Assembly (NCBI GenBank): GCA_002373775.1
Contig: DFJW01000066.1
Coordinates: 1-59,646, forward strand
From: Ruminococcus flavefaciens
GTDB lineage: Bacteria > Bacillota > Clostridia > Oscillospirales > Ruminococcaceae
Direction: 5' to 3'
Length of the DNA stretch: 59,646 nt
The notes under the pieces were generated by a model. It did not search any database. It saw nothing but the letters and a program-made list of their open reading frames with translations, and was not told where the DNA came from. Of this stretch, positions 26,330-35,784 are shown in pieces (position 1 is the stretch's first letter; every line of letters begins with the position of its first letter). A program made the position numbers and the translations under genes.

Positions 26330-27745
26330 TTATTGTAATGCAGATGACCGTTTTGCCGGAAGAGATATGGTCACCGTAGTTCCCTTATCCTCGCCCTCAC
26401 TGGCGATATCCATCGTACCGCCGTGCATCGTTATTATCTCATCTGCTACCGCAAGTCCGATACCTGAACCGCGGCGAGTGTGGTTTGCCTTGTAGAATTT
26501 TGTCTTGACCTTAGCAAGGTCGGATTCCTTGATGCCTACGCCGGTGTCTTTTACAGAAACTATAATATTGCCGTCCGCTTCCTTTGCTTCGATAGTGACT
26601 GTATCTCCGGCGGAGGAATACTTTACGGCGTTGTCGATTATGTTGATGAATACCTGACGGATACGGTTCTTGTCACCGTAGAAGAATGGGAGCATCTCTG
26701 GTTCGTTGTAGATTATCTGTTTCTGCTCCCGCTTTGCCTTTTCGCTGTATATGAGTACAGCGTCGCCCAGTTCGGCGAGGATATCCATATTGGCATTGCG
26801 GAGTGTGAAATGACCGCTCTGCATACGGGAGAAGTCCAGAAGTTCTTCTACCATCTGTGAGAGACGCTCGGTCTCGTTCACTATGACGCCGACGCCTTTC
26901 TTCATGGTATCCGGATTCTCACCCGCATCAACCATGAGAGTTTCCGCCCAGCCCTTTATAGCTGTCAGGGGAGTGCGCAGTTCGTGGGAAACGGAGGATA
27001 TGAACTCATTCTTCATCGCCTCCGCATTTGAAAGCTCATCTGCCATGTGGTTTATGGCTGTACAAAGTTCGCCTATCTCATCGTTGCTGCTGTTGTCGAT
27101 GCGGACCGAGAAATCGCCCATAGCGAATTTACGGGCGATGCCGCTTATCTGACGTATGGGCTTTACTATGGAGCCTGCGAAGTACAGACCGGTTATGACC
27201 ACGATGATGATAATGGTCAGGACTATGAAAGTCACGACCATTATGTATGTCTTGATAGTGTTGTCTATCTCTGTGAGAGATGTTACCATTCGGACAGAGC
27301 TGTACTCGCTGTTCATTGAAGTTATAGGGACAGAGACCGCAAGTATCTTCTCGCCGCTTTCCAGTCTGCCGATATAAGAGCCTTCACCTGTGACCATGGC
27401 TTCCTCATAGTCCGGCATATTTGTTACTGCACCGGGAGAGAAGCCTGATGACGTCAGGACCACGCGCCCTTTGGAATTGAGCGCCATGAGTTCTATTTTG
27501 TCCTTTTCGTTGAAGGTCTCAAGCATATTTCTCATCTCTGAGGAGAAATTAGCGGCACTGTCCTGGGAATGTATGCTCAGGACGCTTGTTACAGCGTTCA
27601 GCTTTGATATCAGATACTGTTTTGCAGAACTGTAGAAATAATTCTGTATGGCGTAGATTATCGCCATTTCTATCACCAGCAGAGCCAGCACTACTACGCC
27701 GAGATTGTTGAATATCCAGCGTTTTGTGATACTCTTTTTAGCCAT
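26330..27745 (-). CDS. Sensor histidine kinase (HAMP, HisKA, HATPase)
   Basis: 471 residues. Membrane spans at about 13-35 and 165-190 enclose an extracytoplasmic sensor of about 130 residues. A HAMP domain follows (about 190-245), then HisKA with the phospho-acceptor in SSVSHELRTPLTAIKGW, and an ATPase with N box INIIDNAVKYS, G1 DTGVGIKE and G2 RGSGIGLAV. The layout is that of WalK/PhoR-type kinases. It starts in a TAATG overlap with its response regulator. The signal is unknown. Confidence 0.95.
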   Translation of the reverse strand: MAKKSITKRWIFNNLGVVVLALLVIEMAIIYAIQNYFYSSAKQYLISKLNAVTSVLSIHSQDSAANFSSEMRNMLETFNEKDKIELMALNSKGRVVLTSSGFSPGAVTNMPDYEEAMVTGEGSYIGRLESGEKILAVSVPITSMNSEYSSVRMVTSLTEIDNTIKTYIMVVTFIVLTIIIIVVITGLYFAGSIVKPIRQISGIARKFAMGDFSVRIDNSSNDEIGELCTAINHMADELSNAEAMKNEFISSVSHELRTPLTAIKGWAETLMVDAGENPDTMKKGVGVIVNETERLSQMVEELLDFSRMQSGHFTLRNANMDILAELGDAVLIYSEKAKREQKQIIYNEPEMLPFFYGDKNRIRQVFINIIDNAVKYSSAGDTVTIEAKEADGNIIVSVKDTGVGIKESDLAKVKTKFYKANHTRRGSGIGLAVADEIITMHGGTMDIASEGEDKGTTVTISLPAKRSSALQ

Positions 27746-28446
27746 TACTGCATATCATTCCATTTATAGCCATAGCCCCAGATAGTTATGATGTACTTGG
27801 GGTTGGAGGGTTCTTCTTCGATCTTCATGCGGATGCGGCGTATGTTCACATCCACTATCTTATCATCGCCGTAGTAGCTCTCGCCCCATATATGGTTGAG
27901 TATGCTTGCACGGTCGAGTGCAGTGTTCTTATTGTTCATGAAGAATTCAAGGATCTGGTATTCCACCTGAGTGAGTTCGATGGGCTTGCCGTCCTTTGTG
28001 ACTGTGCGGCTTTTCAGATTGAGTACGAAAGGTCCGGATTCTATGACGGACTGCTTCTCGTTCTTTATGAAACTCATGCACACGCGGCGGTATATAGCGT
28101 CAACACGCGCAGTGAGCTCTGATGGAGAGAAGGGCTTTGTGATATAGTCGTCGGCACCTATCATGAGGCCGCTTACCTTGTCCATTTCCTGAGTGCGGGC
28201 TGTGAGCATTATGATGCCGATAGTCGAGCTCTTCTCGCGTATCTTCTTGCAAACCTGGAAGCCGTCTATGCCGGGCATCATGATGTCCAGCAGCACGATA
28301 TCGAAGTTGCCGTGTTCGGCTTCAAAGGTCTTGAGGGCAGCTTCGCCGCAGTCAACATCAACAACGTCGTAGCCGGCGCGTTTCAGGTTGATGACCACGA
28401 ATTCGCGTATCGTAGCCTCATCCTCACAGATGAGTATTCTTTTCAT
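27745..28446 (-). CDS. OmpR/PhoB-family response regulator
   Basis: 233 residues. Receiver domain with the phospho-acceptor Asp in VLLDIMMPGIDG and the Lys in DYITKPFSPSEL, then a winged-helix DNA-binding domain (GESYYGDDKIVDVNIRRIR). AAAGGAG lies before the ATG. Partner of the kinase directly downstream; the lipoprotein encoded upstream may belong to the same signalling unit. Confidence 0.95.
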   Translation of the reverse strand: MKRILICEDEATIREFVVINLKRAGYDVVDVDCGEAALKTFEAEHGNFDIVLLDIMMPGIDGFQVCKKIREKSSTIGIIMLTARTQEMDKVSGLMIGADDYITKPFSPSELTARVDAIYRRVCMSFIKNEKQSVIESGPFVLNLKSRTVTKDGKPIELTQVEYQILEFFMNNKNTALDRASILNHIWGESYYGDDKIVDVNIRRIRMKIEEEPSNPKYIITIWGYGYKWNDMQ

Positions 28447-28461
28447 TCTTATTCACTCCTT

Positions 28462-29790
28462 TTAGTCCTTGAATCTGAATCCGACTGCTGCATCTCCGGC
28501 GGCAGCCGAAAGGTCGTCGTCATAAAGCTCCGAGTATTCCGGGATATAAGCCAGCCATGCGGAATCACCCTTGGTGTGCATGAGCATATATCCGTTTGAG
28601 AGCCTGTCTTCACGGGAAGGAAGATCTTCGGAGAAGTAGATCCTCATGAGTTCTCTTCCTGTCTGACCGCCGGCGTATGTACAGAACACTATCTCTTCGT
28701 TTATGGTGTCTCTGCGGACGGTCACTCTTCCGCGCCATTTTTCGGGGAAGAGGAAGGTGTATCCGGAATTAACGCTGAGGTATGATGAGTACTTGTATTC
28801 CAGACGGTTGTCGCTGGTCACATACATCCAGTTGGTCAGCTTCATCTGTTCGCTCTCGGATACGTTATCGTATCCGGGTGAGATGACCTGCACGGGTATC
28901 TCAAGGATGCCGTCGCCGTCGATATCGGTAGCACTGCATCCGGCAGGACGGACAGTCGCCTGTGCTTCCTCCGGAGTTGAGAATACCTTGCTGAGACCGG
29001 TGCTGTCCATGTATATCACATCGGTCTGTATAGAGCCTGTGCCAGATGCTGAGTCGATATACAGTGCTTTTCTTGCGCCGCCTATCTCACCGTAGCTGAT
29101 GCTGTCGAATTCTGTGAACGAGCCGTTCAGTTCACAGCTGTAGTGGTGATAAGTGCCTTCCGCGTCCAGCTTATAAGCTTCAGCCGCAGCAGGAGCTCCG
29201 CCCACCGAGCCGCTCAGCATCAGGAATTCGTTCTGGTCGTCACCGTCAAGGTCAGTGACGTCTATGAACGAGCACGACTCCGAGAAAGTGCGTATCACTG
29301 TGCCGTTTGCACTGTCATATGTGTATATCGCCGCATTCTTTTCAGAGCGGTTTATAAGGCTGCTCTCGATAATGAGGTTCACTCTGTCGTTTGAACCGAG
29401 CTTTGAGATCATGACCTTTTCGATCTCCGTTCCCTCAGCGGATGTATCGCAGACAGAACGCCATTTTCCGTCGTCCTGATCCAGTATACTTATACGCAGG
29501 GGATTTTCCTCTAAGCCGAGACTGTTTTTTTCGTAGAAGACCACAGCCTCATCTCCGCCGTCACCGTCGATATCTTCGATTATGAATGCGGATAGATATT
29601 TTCCCGATTTCGGGTATTTAAGGCTTACGGATGACCTCAGCTCGTCTGTCAGCGCACTGTAGATCTGCTCCTGTTCGACACTCAGCTTCGGCGGAGACAT
29701 CAGGTTGTCGATGCTGGTGTTGAAGGTGCAGCCGGATGCGAGAAGGAGCACAGCCGCAGCCAGTGATGTTATTTTCAGCTTTGTTATCAT
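28462..29790 (-). CDS. Lipoprotein with DGDG (FG-GAP/VCBS-like) repeats
   Basis: 442 residues from the ATG at 29790 (the frame also opens from a TTG at 29829 inside the citrate synthase gene). The lipobox is LLASGC. Three spaced motifs, IEDIDGDGGDEAVVF, VTDLDGDDQNEFLML and ATDIDGDGILEIPV, resemble Ca-binding FG-GAP/VCBS propeller repeats. It lies between citrate synthase and a two-component pair, so an extracellular sensing partner is possible but unproven. Confidence 0.8.
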   Translation of the reverse strand: MITKLKITSLAAAVLLLASGCTFNTSIDNLMSPPKLSVEQEQIYSALTDELRSSVSLKYPKSGKYLSAFIIEDIDGDGGDEAVVFYEKNSLGLEENPLRISILDQDDGKWRSVCDTSAEGTEIEKVMISKLGSNDRVNLIIESSLINRSEKNAAIYTYDSANGTVIRTFSESCSFIDVTDLDGDDQNEFLMLSGSVGGAPAAAEAYKLDAEGTYHHYSCELNGSFTEFDSISYGEIGGARKALYIDSASGTGSIQTDVIYMDSTGLSKVFSTPEEAQATVRPAGCSATDIDGDGILEIPVQVISPGYDNVSESEQMKLTNWMYVTSDNRLEYKYSSYLSVNSGYTFLFPEKWRGRVTVRRDTINEEIVFCTYAGGQTGRELMRIYFSEDLPSREDRLSNGYMLMHTKGDSAWLAYIPEYSELYDDDLSAAAGDAAVGFRFKD

Positions 29791-29812
29791 AGATATACTA
29801 CCGGCGGCAGGA

Positions 29813-31171
29813 TCATGTCCTGTCGTCAAGCTTTATGTATTCATGCTCTTTTGCGATAGCCTTGTATGCGGGGCGGATTATGCGGCTGCTGGTGAGTATC
29901 TCTTCCATTCTGTGGGCAGCCCAGCCTGCCATGCGTGCAACAGCAAAAAGCGGTGTGAAGAGTTCGTCCGGGATGCCGAGCATGCGGTATACCAGTCCGG
30001 AGTACATATCCACGTTGGCGCACATGGTCTTTGTGCTTCCCTTGACTTCCTTGAACACCTCCGGAGTGAGGCGCTCGATAGTTTCGAGGAGGCGGAACTC
30101 TGCCTCGATCTCCTTGCCCTTTGCCAGTTCGAATGCCTTCTTCTTGAGGATGACTGCACGGGGATCGGAGATGGTATATACAGCGTGGCCCATGCCGTAA
30201 ATAAGGCCTGAACCGTCGTTTGTCTCTCTGAGTATGGTCCGGCGCATATAGTCAGCAACTTCGCCTTCGTCTTCCCAGTTCTTTATGTTCGCCTTGAAAT
30301 TGTCCAGCATATTGATGACCTGGAGATTGGCGCCGCCGTGACGCGGACCTTTGAGGGCGCAAATAGCTGAGGAGTATGCTGAGTAGGGATCTGTGCCGGA
30401 GGATGTGAGCACGCGGCATGTGAATGTGGAACAGTTTCCGCCGCCGTGTTCTGCCTGGAGCATGAGAAGACGATCCAGCATCTGTGCCTCATCAACTGTG
30501 TACTGTCTGTCAGGACGCAGAAGAGAGAGTATGCACTGAGCTGTGTTCTCCTCATAGTTTATGGGGTGCATTATCATGCTTGCGTTATCGAATACACGGC
30601 GTTTTACCTGATAGGCGTTTGCCATTATTACCGGCATTTTCGCAATGAGGCTGATAGCGGTGCGCATCTCGTTTTCGAGCCCCTTGTTCTCGCACTCGTC
30701 ATCGTAGGAATAGAGAGCCAGTACTGAACGTGCGAGCTTGTTCATGATATTCTTGGACGGCGCCTTGAGTATCATGTCTTCAACGAATCCTGTCGGAAGA
30801 TCGCGCTTGAGTGAGAGATATGTATTGAACGTATTGAGTTCCTTTTTAGTCGGGAGATGTCCGAAAAGGAGCAGGAAGACGGTCTCTTCATAACCATATC
30901 GTCCCTCAGCTTCAACATTTTCCACCAGATCGTTGATGCTGTAGCCCCTGTATATGAGCTGACCGGGGATAGGCTCTACTTCTCCTTCGTTCATAAGATA
31001 GCCGTGAACATTGCAGATATTGGTTATACCTGCTACTACGCCTGTTCCGTCACCGTTTCGAAGTCCGCGCTTAACGTGGTATTTTTCATAAAGCTTCGGA
31101 TCTATTTTAGAATTTTCTGAAAGCTCTGAGCATAAATCTGTAATATTAGCACCTGAAATATAAGACGGCAT
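29813..31171 (-). CDS. Citrate synthase
   Basis: 452 residues; the ATG at 31171 has AAGGAG 10 nt upstream. Catalytic regions visible are EHGGGNCSTFTCR (His), LKGPRHGGANLQV (His) and GMGHAVYTISDPRA. It is longer than the common 370-430 form, with an N-terminal extension seen in clostridial enzymes. It joins acetyl-CoA and oxaloacetate; in an anaerobe this mainly feeds 2-oxoglutarate and glutamate synthesis. It has its own strong promoter. Confidence 0.95.
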   Translation of the reverse strand: MPSYISGANITDLCSELSENSKIDPKLYEKYHVKRGLRNGDGTGVVAGITNICNVHGYLMNEGEVEPIPGQLIYRGYSINDLVENVEAEGRYGYEETVFLLLFGHLPTKKELNTFNTYLSLKRDLPTGFVEDMILKAPSKNIMNKLARSVLALYSYDDECENKGLENEMRTAISLIAKMPVIMANAYQVKRRVFDNASMIMHPINYEENTAQCILSLLRPDRQYTVDEAQMLDRLLMLQAEHGGGNCSTFTCRVLTSSGTDPYSAYSSAICALKGPRHGGANLQVINMLDNFKANIKNWEDEGEVADYMRRTILRETNDGSGLIYGMGHAVYTISDPRAVILKKKAFELAKGKEIEAEFRLLETIERLTPEVFKEVKGSTKTMCANVDMYSGLVYRMLGIPDELFTPLFAVARMAGWAAHRMEEILTSSRIIRPAYKAIAKEHEYIKLDDRT

Positions 31172-31204
31172 CTCTATCACACTCCTTGAAAATATTCACT
31201 ATTC

Positions 31205-31233
31205 ATTATACACCATATTTCGCTTTCTGTCAA
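31205..31233 (-). promoter_or_regulatory. Sigma-A promoter for citrate synthase
   Basis: Minus-strand TTGACA - 17 bp - TATAAT, both consensus, ending about 35 bp before the start codon. It may drive the long run down to 20.3 kb. Confidence 0.9.
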
Positions 31234-31302
31234 TCATTTCGGGGAAATGAAAATGGCTGGAAGAAATGGAAAGAAAAAATATTAACGAAAGGCGGACAAG
31301 TA

Positions 31303-32325
31303 ATGCGTACATATCTGGTGTCAGCTGCTTTGCTGGCAGTATCCGTAGCGGTCTTGCCGGCTGTGCCGGTCATGTTGACCGGCGGGGACGGGCATATATC
31401 GGAGGAAAGTCAGGGATCCCCTGAGATAAGGGAGTATGTTCCTGAGGAAGAGAGCACGGAGATGCTCTGCGGCGAGCCTTACAGAGTGCTGGACGTATCC
31501 ACCGGTGAGGTGCTGGAAGTTCCGGTCAGCGACTATGTGAAAGGTGCGGTATGCGCTGAGATGCCGGCGACATTCGAGCCTGAGGCACTCAAAGCACAGG
31601 CTGTCGCCGCTCATACCTATGCCGAAAGACAGCGTATGCTGGAGAGGTCATCTCCTGAACCGGAACTCATGGGAGCGGACTTTTCCAATGATACGTCAAA
31701 GTATCAGGGCTACTTCACGCAGTCGCAGGCGAGAAGCTATTTCGGGGACAGTTATGAGATGAATTACCGTAAGATAAGCGATGCTGTAGACGAGGTCCTG
31801 CCGTATATCCTGACATATGAGGATGAGCCCATAATATCAGCCTTTCATTCCATGTCCTCCGGTGTGACGGAAAGCGCCGAAAACGCATGGGGCGCTCATG
31901 TGGATTACCTTGTACCTGTGGAAAGTCCCGGCGATAAGGAAGCGCCTAAGTACAGGGAGGAATACCGTTTCGGAAAAGCTGAACTGAAGGAAATGCTGGA
32001 AAAGGCGTTCCCGGATATTGTTCTTGAAGGCGATATGAAGGAATGGCTGACCGTCACCGATATCTCAGATTCCGGCACTGTGCTTGCATTGCAGGCAGGA
32101 GATATGCAGCTAACCGGTAACCAGATACGGACCGCTCTCGGACTGAGGTCGGCATGCTTCGATATACGCACTGAGGGCGAACAGGCGGTTTTCACCACAA
32201 GGGGATTCGGTCATGGTGTCGGTATGAGCCAGTATGGTGCTAACACCATGGCGAAATCCGGCAGTTCGTGGCAGGAAATACTTGCGCATTACTATCCGGG
32301 ATGCAGCATCTCGGAAACGGAATAA
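31303..32325 (+). CDS. spoIID: SpoIID/LytB-domain protein, stage II sporulation protein D-like
   Basis: 340 residues from the ATG at 31303. N-terminal signal anchor (about 4-23), then the SpoIID domain: VSDYVKGAVCAEMPATFEPEALKAQAVAAHTYA read in parts, with the candidate catalytic Glu in AEMPA, then ISAFHSMSSGVTESAENAWG and the C-terminal FTTRGFGHGVGMSQYGA. SpoIID is a lytic transglycosylase that remodels peptidoglycan during engulfment. I see no sigma-A promoter; control by a sporulation sigma factor is likely but not shown. Confidence 0.93.
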   Translation: MRTYLVSAALLAVSVAVLPAVPVMLTGGDGHISEESQGSPEIREYVPEEESTEMLCGEPYRVLDVSTGEVLEVPVSDYVKGAVCAEMPATFEPEALKAQAVAAHTYAERQRMLERSSPEPELMGADFSNDTSKYQGYFTQSQARSYFGDSYEMNYRKISDAVDEVLPYILTYEDEPIISAFHSMSSGVTESAENAWGAHVDYLVPVESPGDKEAPKYREEYRFGKAELKEMLEKAFPDIVLEGDMKEWLTVTDISDSGTVLALQAGDMQLTGNQIRTALGLRSACFDIRTEGEQAVFTTRGFGHGVGMSQYGANTMAKSGSSWQEILAHYYPGCSISETE

Positions 32326-32346
32326 GGGACGGATGTTCTCCGTCCC
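32326..32346. terminator. Hairpin between convergent spoIID and esterase genes
   Basis: An 8-bp perfect stem (GGGACGGA / TCCGTCCC) with a 5-nt loop and no T-run on either side. Confidence 0.5.
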
Positions 32347-32352
32347 CTGATG

Positions 32353-33861
32353 TCATATACGATTTGTTCTGAATGTACTGAGCGGCAGACCGTTTTTGCA
32401 GAACAGGCTGACTTCAGCGTAGTTTATCCACTGATAACGCGCAGATACCGGATAGCTCACCTCATCACAGGAAAGGAGGATAGTCTCTCCGCATATCTCG
32501 GCTTTAGCCGGATGATAGATTTCATCTGCGCCGGCTATCTCAAATCCGCTGACTTCTCCGCAGCATGTGAATCCGCCGCAGTTGTCGAAATACAGCCGCA
32601 TGCAGCTGCCTTCCACGCTGTAAGCACGGTAAACAGCCGGGGAAGTCTCCTTTTTCTGAGCGAGACCGTAGACTTCTGAAAGCGCCTGAAGGTAAAGTCT
32701 GTGACCGACGGGGGCTTTGTCAACGGGGTGGATATTGTTGAATTCACCGCAGTCCAGCGCGACCGCAAGTCCGGTATTCTTTACCGTCTGGTATACACGC
32801 ATCTGTGCTTCGCGGATCACAGCCCAGTGACCGTAGTCCGGATCGGCAGCATACCTGAACATGGGCAGCTGCACCATAAGGAACGGAAGAGTGTCGTCTT
32901 TCCAGTCCCGGCGCCAGTTTTCAATGAGTGCTTTCAGCAGCACATAATAGGTATCCGGACGGTGATCGTCGGATTCCCCCTGATAGTAGAGAAATCCTCT
33001 GAGAGTGTAGGGGCATACGCGGCTTATCATCGTTTCATAAAGTCCGCAGGGACGCATGGGATTGCTTATGCCCACAGGCCCGGGGTAGCGGTTCTCGCCG
33101 CATCTTGCGATCACTTCATCCCAAGATATATCCGGCTCTTCCTCATAGCATTTCTGCATCCGTTTTTCCCATGCAGACTGATATTCGCAGTATTCATTAT
33201 ATTCTTCGATCATTTCCTGATCTGATCTGCCTTTTACGGCTTCGTCATATTCGCGGATGTACACGCTTATCCTGTCATCCTGTTCAAGGTATTTCCTGTC
33301 CATCCATGCGGAGGCGGAAGTGCCGCCCCAGTTGCAGCCGATGATGCCGACTGTCACGCCCAGTCTGCGGCTGAGTTCCTTAGCGAAGTAGTAGCCGACG
33401 GCTGACCATGCCCTTGAATTTTCGGGCGAAGCAGTCATCCAGCCGGTGTTTGCTTCTGCCTTCAGCAGTTCATCATCATTCATCCCGCACTTGGGGGTAT
33501 AATAGAATCTGACGTTCTCTTCACCGCATGACGCAAGAGCAGCCTGACCGTTTTTGTCATTCTGCAACTCGAATTCCATATTCGACTGACCGCCTGCGAG
33601 CCATACTTCTCCCACGGCAACGCTGCGGAATATCTTCTTTACAGCACCGCAGGTCAGTTCGAGAGTGCAGCTTTCGCACGCTTCCATCGGCGGCAGTACA
33701 GCTTCCCATTTCCCGTCTTCTGTACAGGCTTCGGCATATACGCCGAGTTCAGGTATGCGGACTGTTATCTTTCTTTCATAAGCCGAACAAGTGCCGAAGA
33801 TACGCACATTGGCTCTGCGCTGCAATACCATGTTGTCGCTGAATACAGATGCTGCTTTCAT
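32353..33861 (-). CDS. Sialate O-acetylesterase-type SGNH hydrolase, cytoplasmic
   Basis: 502 residues with no signal peptide; AGGAG lies 7 nt upstream. The nucleophile block is WLAGGQSNMEFEL (Ser) and the late catalytic block NNIHPVDKAPVGHRL (His). GCNWGGTSASAW is another family motif. The sialate O-acetylesterase family removes acetyl groups from sialic acids or plant polysaccharides. Lack of a secretion signal suggests it acts on imported, acetylated oligosaccharides. It starts 9 nt after the last of the four U32-like genes and is probably co-transcribed with them. Confidence 0.9.
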   Translation of the reverse strand: MKAASVFSDNMVLQRRANVRIFGTCSAYERKITVRIPELGVYAEACTEDGKWEAVLPPMEACESCTLELTCGAVKKIFRSVAVGEVWLAGGQSNMEFELQNDKNGQAALASCGEENVRFYYTPKCGMNDDELLKAEANTGWMTASPENSRAWSAVGYYFAKELSRRLGVTVGIIGCNWGGTSASAWMDRKYLEQDDRISVYIREYDEAVKGRSDQEMIEEYNEYCEYQSAWEKRMQKCYEEEPDISWDEVIARCGENRYPGPVGISNPMRPCGLYETMISRVCPYTLRGFLYYQGESDDHRPDTYYVLLKALIENWRRDWKDDTLPFLMVQLPMFRYAADPDYGHWAVIREAQMRVYQTVKNTGLAVALDCGEFNNIHPVDKAPVGHRLYLQALSEVYGLAQKKETSPAVYRAYSVEGSCMRLYFDNCGGFTCCGEVSGFEIAGADEIYHPAKAEICGETILLSCDEVSYPVSARYQWINYAEVSLFCKNGLPLSTFRTNRI

Positions 33862-33870
33862 ATAAAACTC

Positions 33871-34812
33871 CTATTCGTTGATAGTCAGTACACCGTTTGC
33901 CGAACAGAAGTCGGTTATCGTATATCTGGCTATATCTGCATATTCCGGACGCGCCATGTAGTATACATATGTTTCGATGAGATTGAAAAGTCCGGCAGTC
34001 CTGCCCTCTATCTTGAACTGATTGAATCCCATAGGCAGGTATTTTTCCCATATATCATCCGGACGGATGTTGGTGCTCAGTTCTCTTATCTCGAATATGT
34101 TCCTTGTGAAGAACGGGCAGTTCTGGTTTTTGCCGTCACCGAATACGATAGGATCGTATTCCTGATCGGGATATTTGCGCATGTGGTTGGCGTAATTGAT
34201 CTGCTGTACTCCAACGTTATAGTAATGCTGTGCTCTGTTGGGACATTCCGGGCGGCAGTTGGAATTCACGAGGAATTCGCATTTCTCCTTGTGCGGAAGG
34301 TCTTTTAGCAGATCGAACTTATTGTTCAGATCATAATCCACCACTACCACGCTGTAGTCCTTTTCCAGTTCATCAGACAGTTTATGTATGTCATTGAGCC
34401 TTTTGCAGGTAGAGCTTGTAAGCTTGTAATCCGGGAAATTCTTTCGTATGTATTCTTCGAGCAGGGGAGAGACTACTATGACTTCGTTCATTCCGTTGTT
34501 TGCCATGTTCAGCACCATATTGCAGAACTTGTCGTTCAGATGCTTTTTTTCAAGAGCCGGATTGGTGAACGTGAACCTCAGCGGTATGCCGCGTTCATTG
34601 AATGAAGTCAGCACAGTCTTGATGAATCTCCTGTCGCATAAGCCTTCCTGAGTTCTTCCGCCGTTCCATATGGACTGCGGAAAAGCGCCGTATACCGAGG
34701 CTATCTCAACACCGTCGCGGAAGTACTGAGGATACTGTTTCAGGACCTCAGCGAATACGAGATTGAACCTGAAATGCGATGCGAATCCCGGCAGATGGAA
34801 TCTTGCCTTCAT
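33871..34812 (-). CDS. U32-like protein, paralog 1 of 4 (function unknown)
   Basis: 313 residues, soluble, GGAGG before the ATG. Family features in order: FHLPGF near the N-terminus, GVEIAS (34-39), WNGGR (49-53), IPLRFTFTNP (76-85), CNMV (Cys 97), LTSSTCKR (Cys 136), CRPEC (Cys 186 and 190), NCPF (Cys 232) and GFNQFKIEGR (262-271). The last motif resembles the KIEGR block of U32 peptidases and RNA hydroxylation proteins, and the five cysteines shared by all four paralogs suggest an Fe-S site. I cannot name the substrate. It is the last and most diverged of the four. Confidence 0.85.
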   Translation of the reverse strand: MKARFHLPGFASHFRFNLVFAEVLKQYPQYFRDGVEIASVYGAFPQSIWNGGRTQEGLCDRRFIKTVLTSFNERGIPLRFTFTNPALEKKHLNDKFCNMVLNMANNGMNEVIVVSPLLEEYIRKNFPDYKLTSSTCKRLNDIHKLSDELEKDYSVVVVDYDLNNKFDLLKDLPHKEKCEFLVNSNCRPECPNRAQHYYNVGVQQINYANHMRKYPDQEYDPIVFGDGKNQNCPFFTRNIFEIRELSTNIRPDDIWEKYLPMGFNQFKIEGRTAGLFNLIETYVYYMARPEYADIARYTITDFCSANGVLTINE

Positions 34813-34825
34813 GATGTATCCTCCG

Positions 34826-35773
34826 TCAGTTTATTTTGATAACGCCGTTCTTTTCAAGGTTGTACATGAACATGAGCCTTGCTTCGTCGCGGCATTCGGG
34901 TTTTGCCATATAGTACATATATGTCTCGATGAGGAACATGTTTCCGGCTGTCCTGCCTTCGATCTTGAACTGATTGAATCCCATGGGGACGTATTTGTTC
35001 CAGATAGCGTCAGGAGAGATATGATTGCTCATCTGACGGACCTGGAAAGCGGTCTTGCCCATGCTCTTGCAGTTGAAAAGCTTGTTCTCGCTTACTTCCG
35101 GATGCTGATCTATATCAAAAGGCTCATCCGGGTGGTTTTTCAGATGCTCATTGTAGCAGATCATGTATTCGCCTATGAGCTTGTAGTGGGCTTTTCTTCT
35201 GGGACATCCCGGATCGCAGGTGGTGTTTACCAGTATCTCGCACTTCTCCTTGTTGGGAAGTTTTTCAAGGATGTCGAATTTGTTGTTGAAATCGTAGTCC
35301 AGCACGACGATGTGGTAATCCTTTTCGAGTTCGGCAGCTTCAGCGCCTTCATCGTCGAGACGCTTGCAAATGGAACTTGTGAGCTTGTAATTGGGATAGT
35401 TTGTGCGGATATAGTCCTCCAGCAGAGGTGAATTGACTATAGCTTCGTTGAGACCGTTGTCTGCAAGACGCATGACCATATTGCAGAACTCGTCGTGCAG
35501 GTCTTCTTCGCGGAGAGCAGGATTAGTGAAAGTGAATCTGAGCGGGATGCCCATACTGTTCACGTTCCTGATGACATTGCGGACGAATTCCTCGTCACAG
35601 CGTCCCTGTATAACTCTTCCTCCGTTCCATACTGAAGGCGGGAACACGCCGTAGAATGAAGCTATCTCAACGCCTTCGCGGAAAAATTCCGGGCAGTTTT
35701 TGAGCATATTTGCAAATACCATGTTGAAACGGTAGTGGTTTGCAAAGCTTGGAAGATGAAATCTTACTTTCAT
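34826..35773 (-). CDS. U32-like protein, paralog 2 of 4 (function unknown)
   Basis: 315 residues; TAGGAGG before the ATG. It keeps the shared motifs: GVEIASFYGVFPP, WNGGR, IPLRFTFTNP, EFCNMV, LTSSICKR (Ile in place of Thr), CDPGC, a later FNCKS and GFNQFKIEGR. Near 35259-35319 it shares a 61-bp stretch identical to paralog 3, although the genes differ clearly elsewhere. It ends 13 nt before paralog 1. A TIM-barrel enzyme with an Fe-S cluster is the best inference. Confidence 0.85.
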   Translation of the reverse strand: MKVRFHLPSFANHYRFNMVFANMLKNCPEFFREGVEIASFYGVFPPSVWNGGRVIQGRCDEEFVRNVIRNVNSMGIPLRFTFTNPALREEDLHDEFCNMVMRLADNGLNEAIVNSPLLEDYIRTNYPNYKLTSSICKRLDDEGAEAAELEKDYHIVVLDYDFNNKFDILEKLPNKEKCEILVNTTCDPGCPRRKAHYKLIGEYMICYNEHLKNHPDEPFDIDQHPEVSENKLFNCKSMGKTAFQVRQMSNHISPDAIWNKYVPMGFNQFKIEGRTAGNMFLIETYMYYMAKPECRDEARLMFMYNLEKNGVIKIN

Positions 35774-35784
35774 TTGTGTACCTC

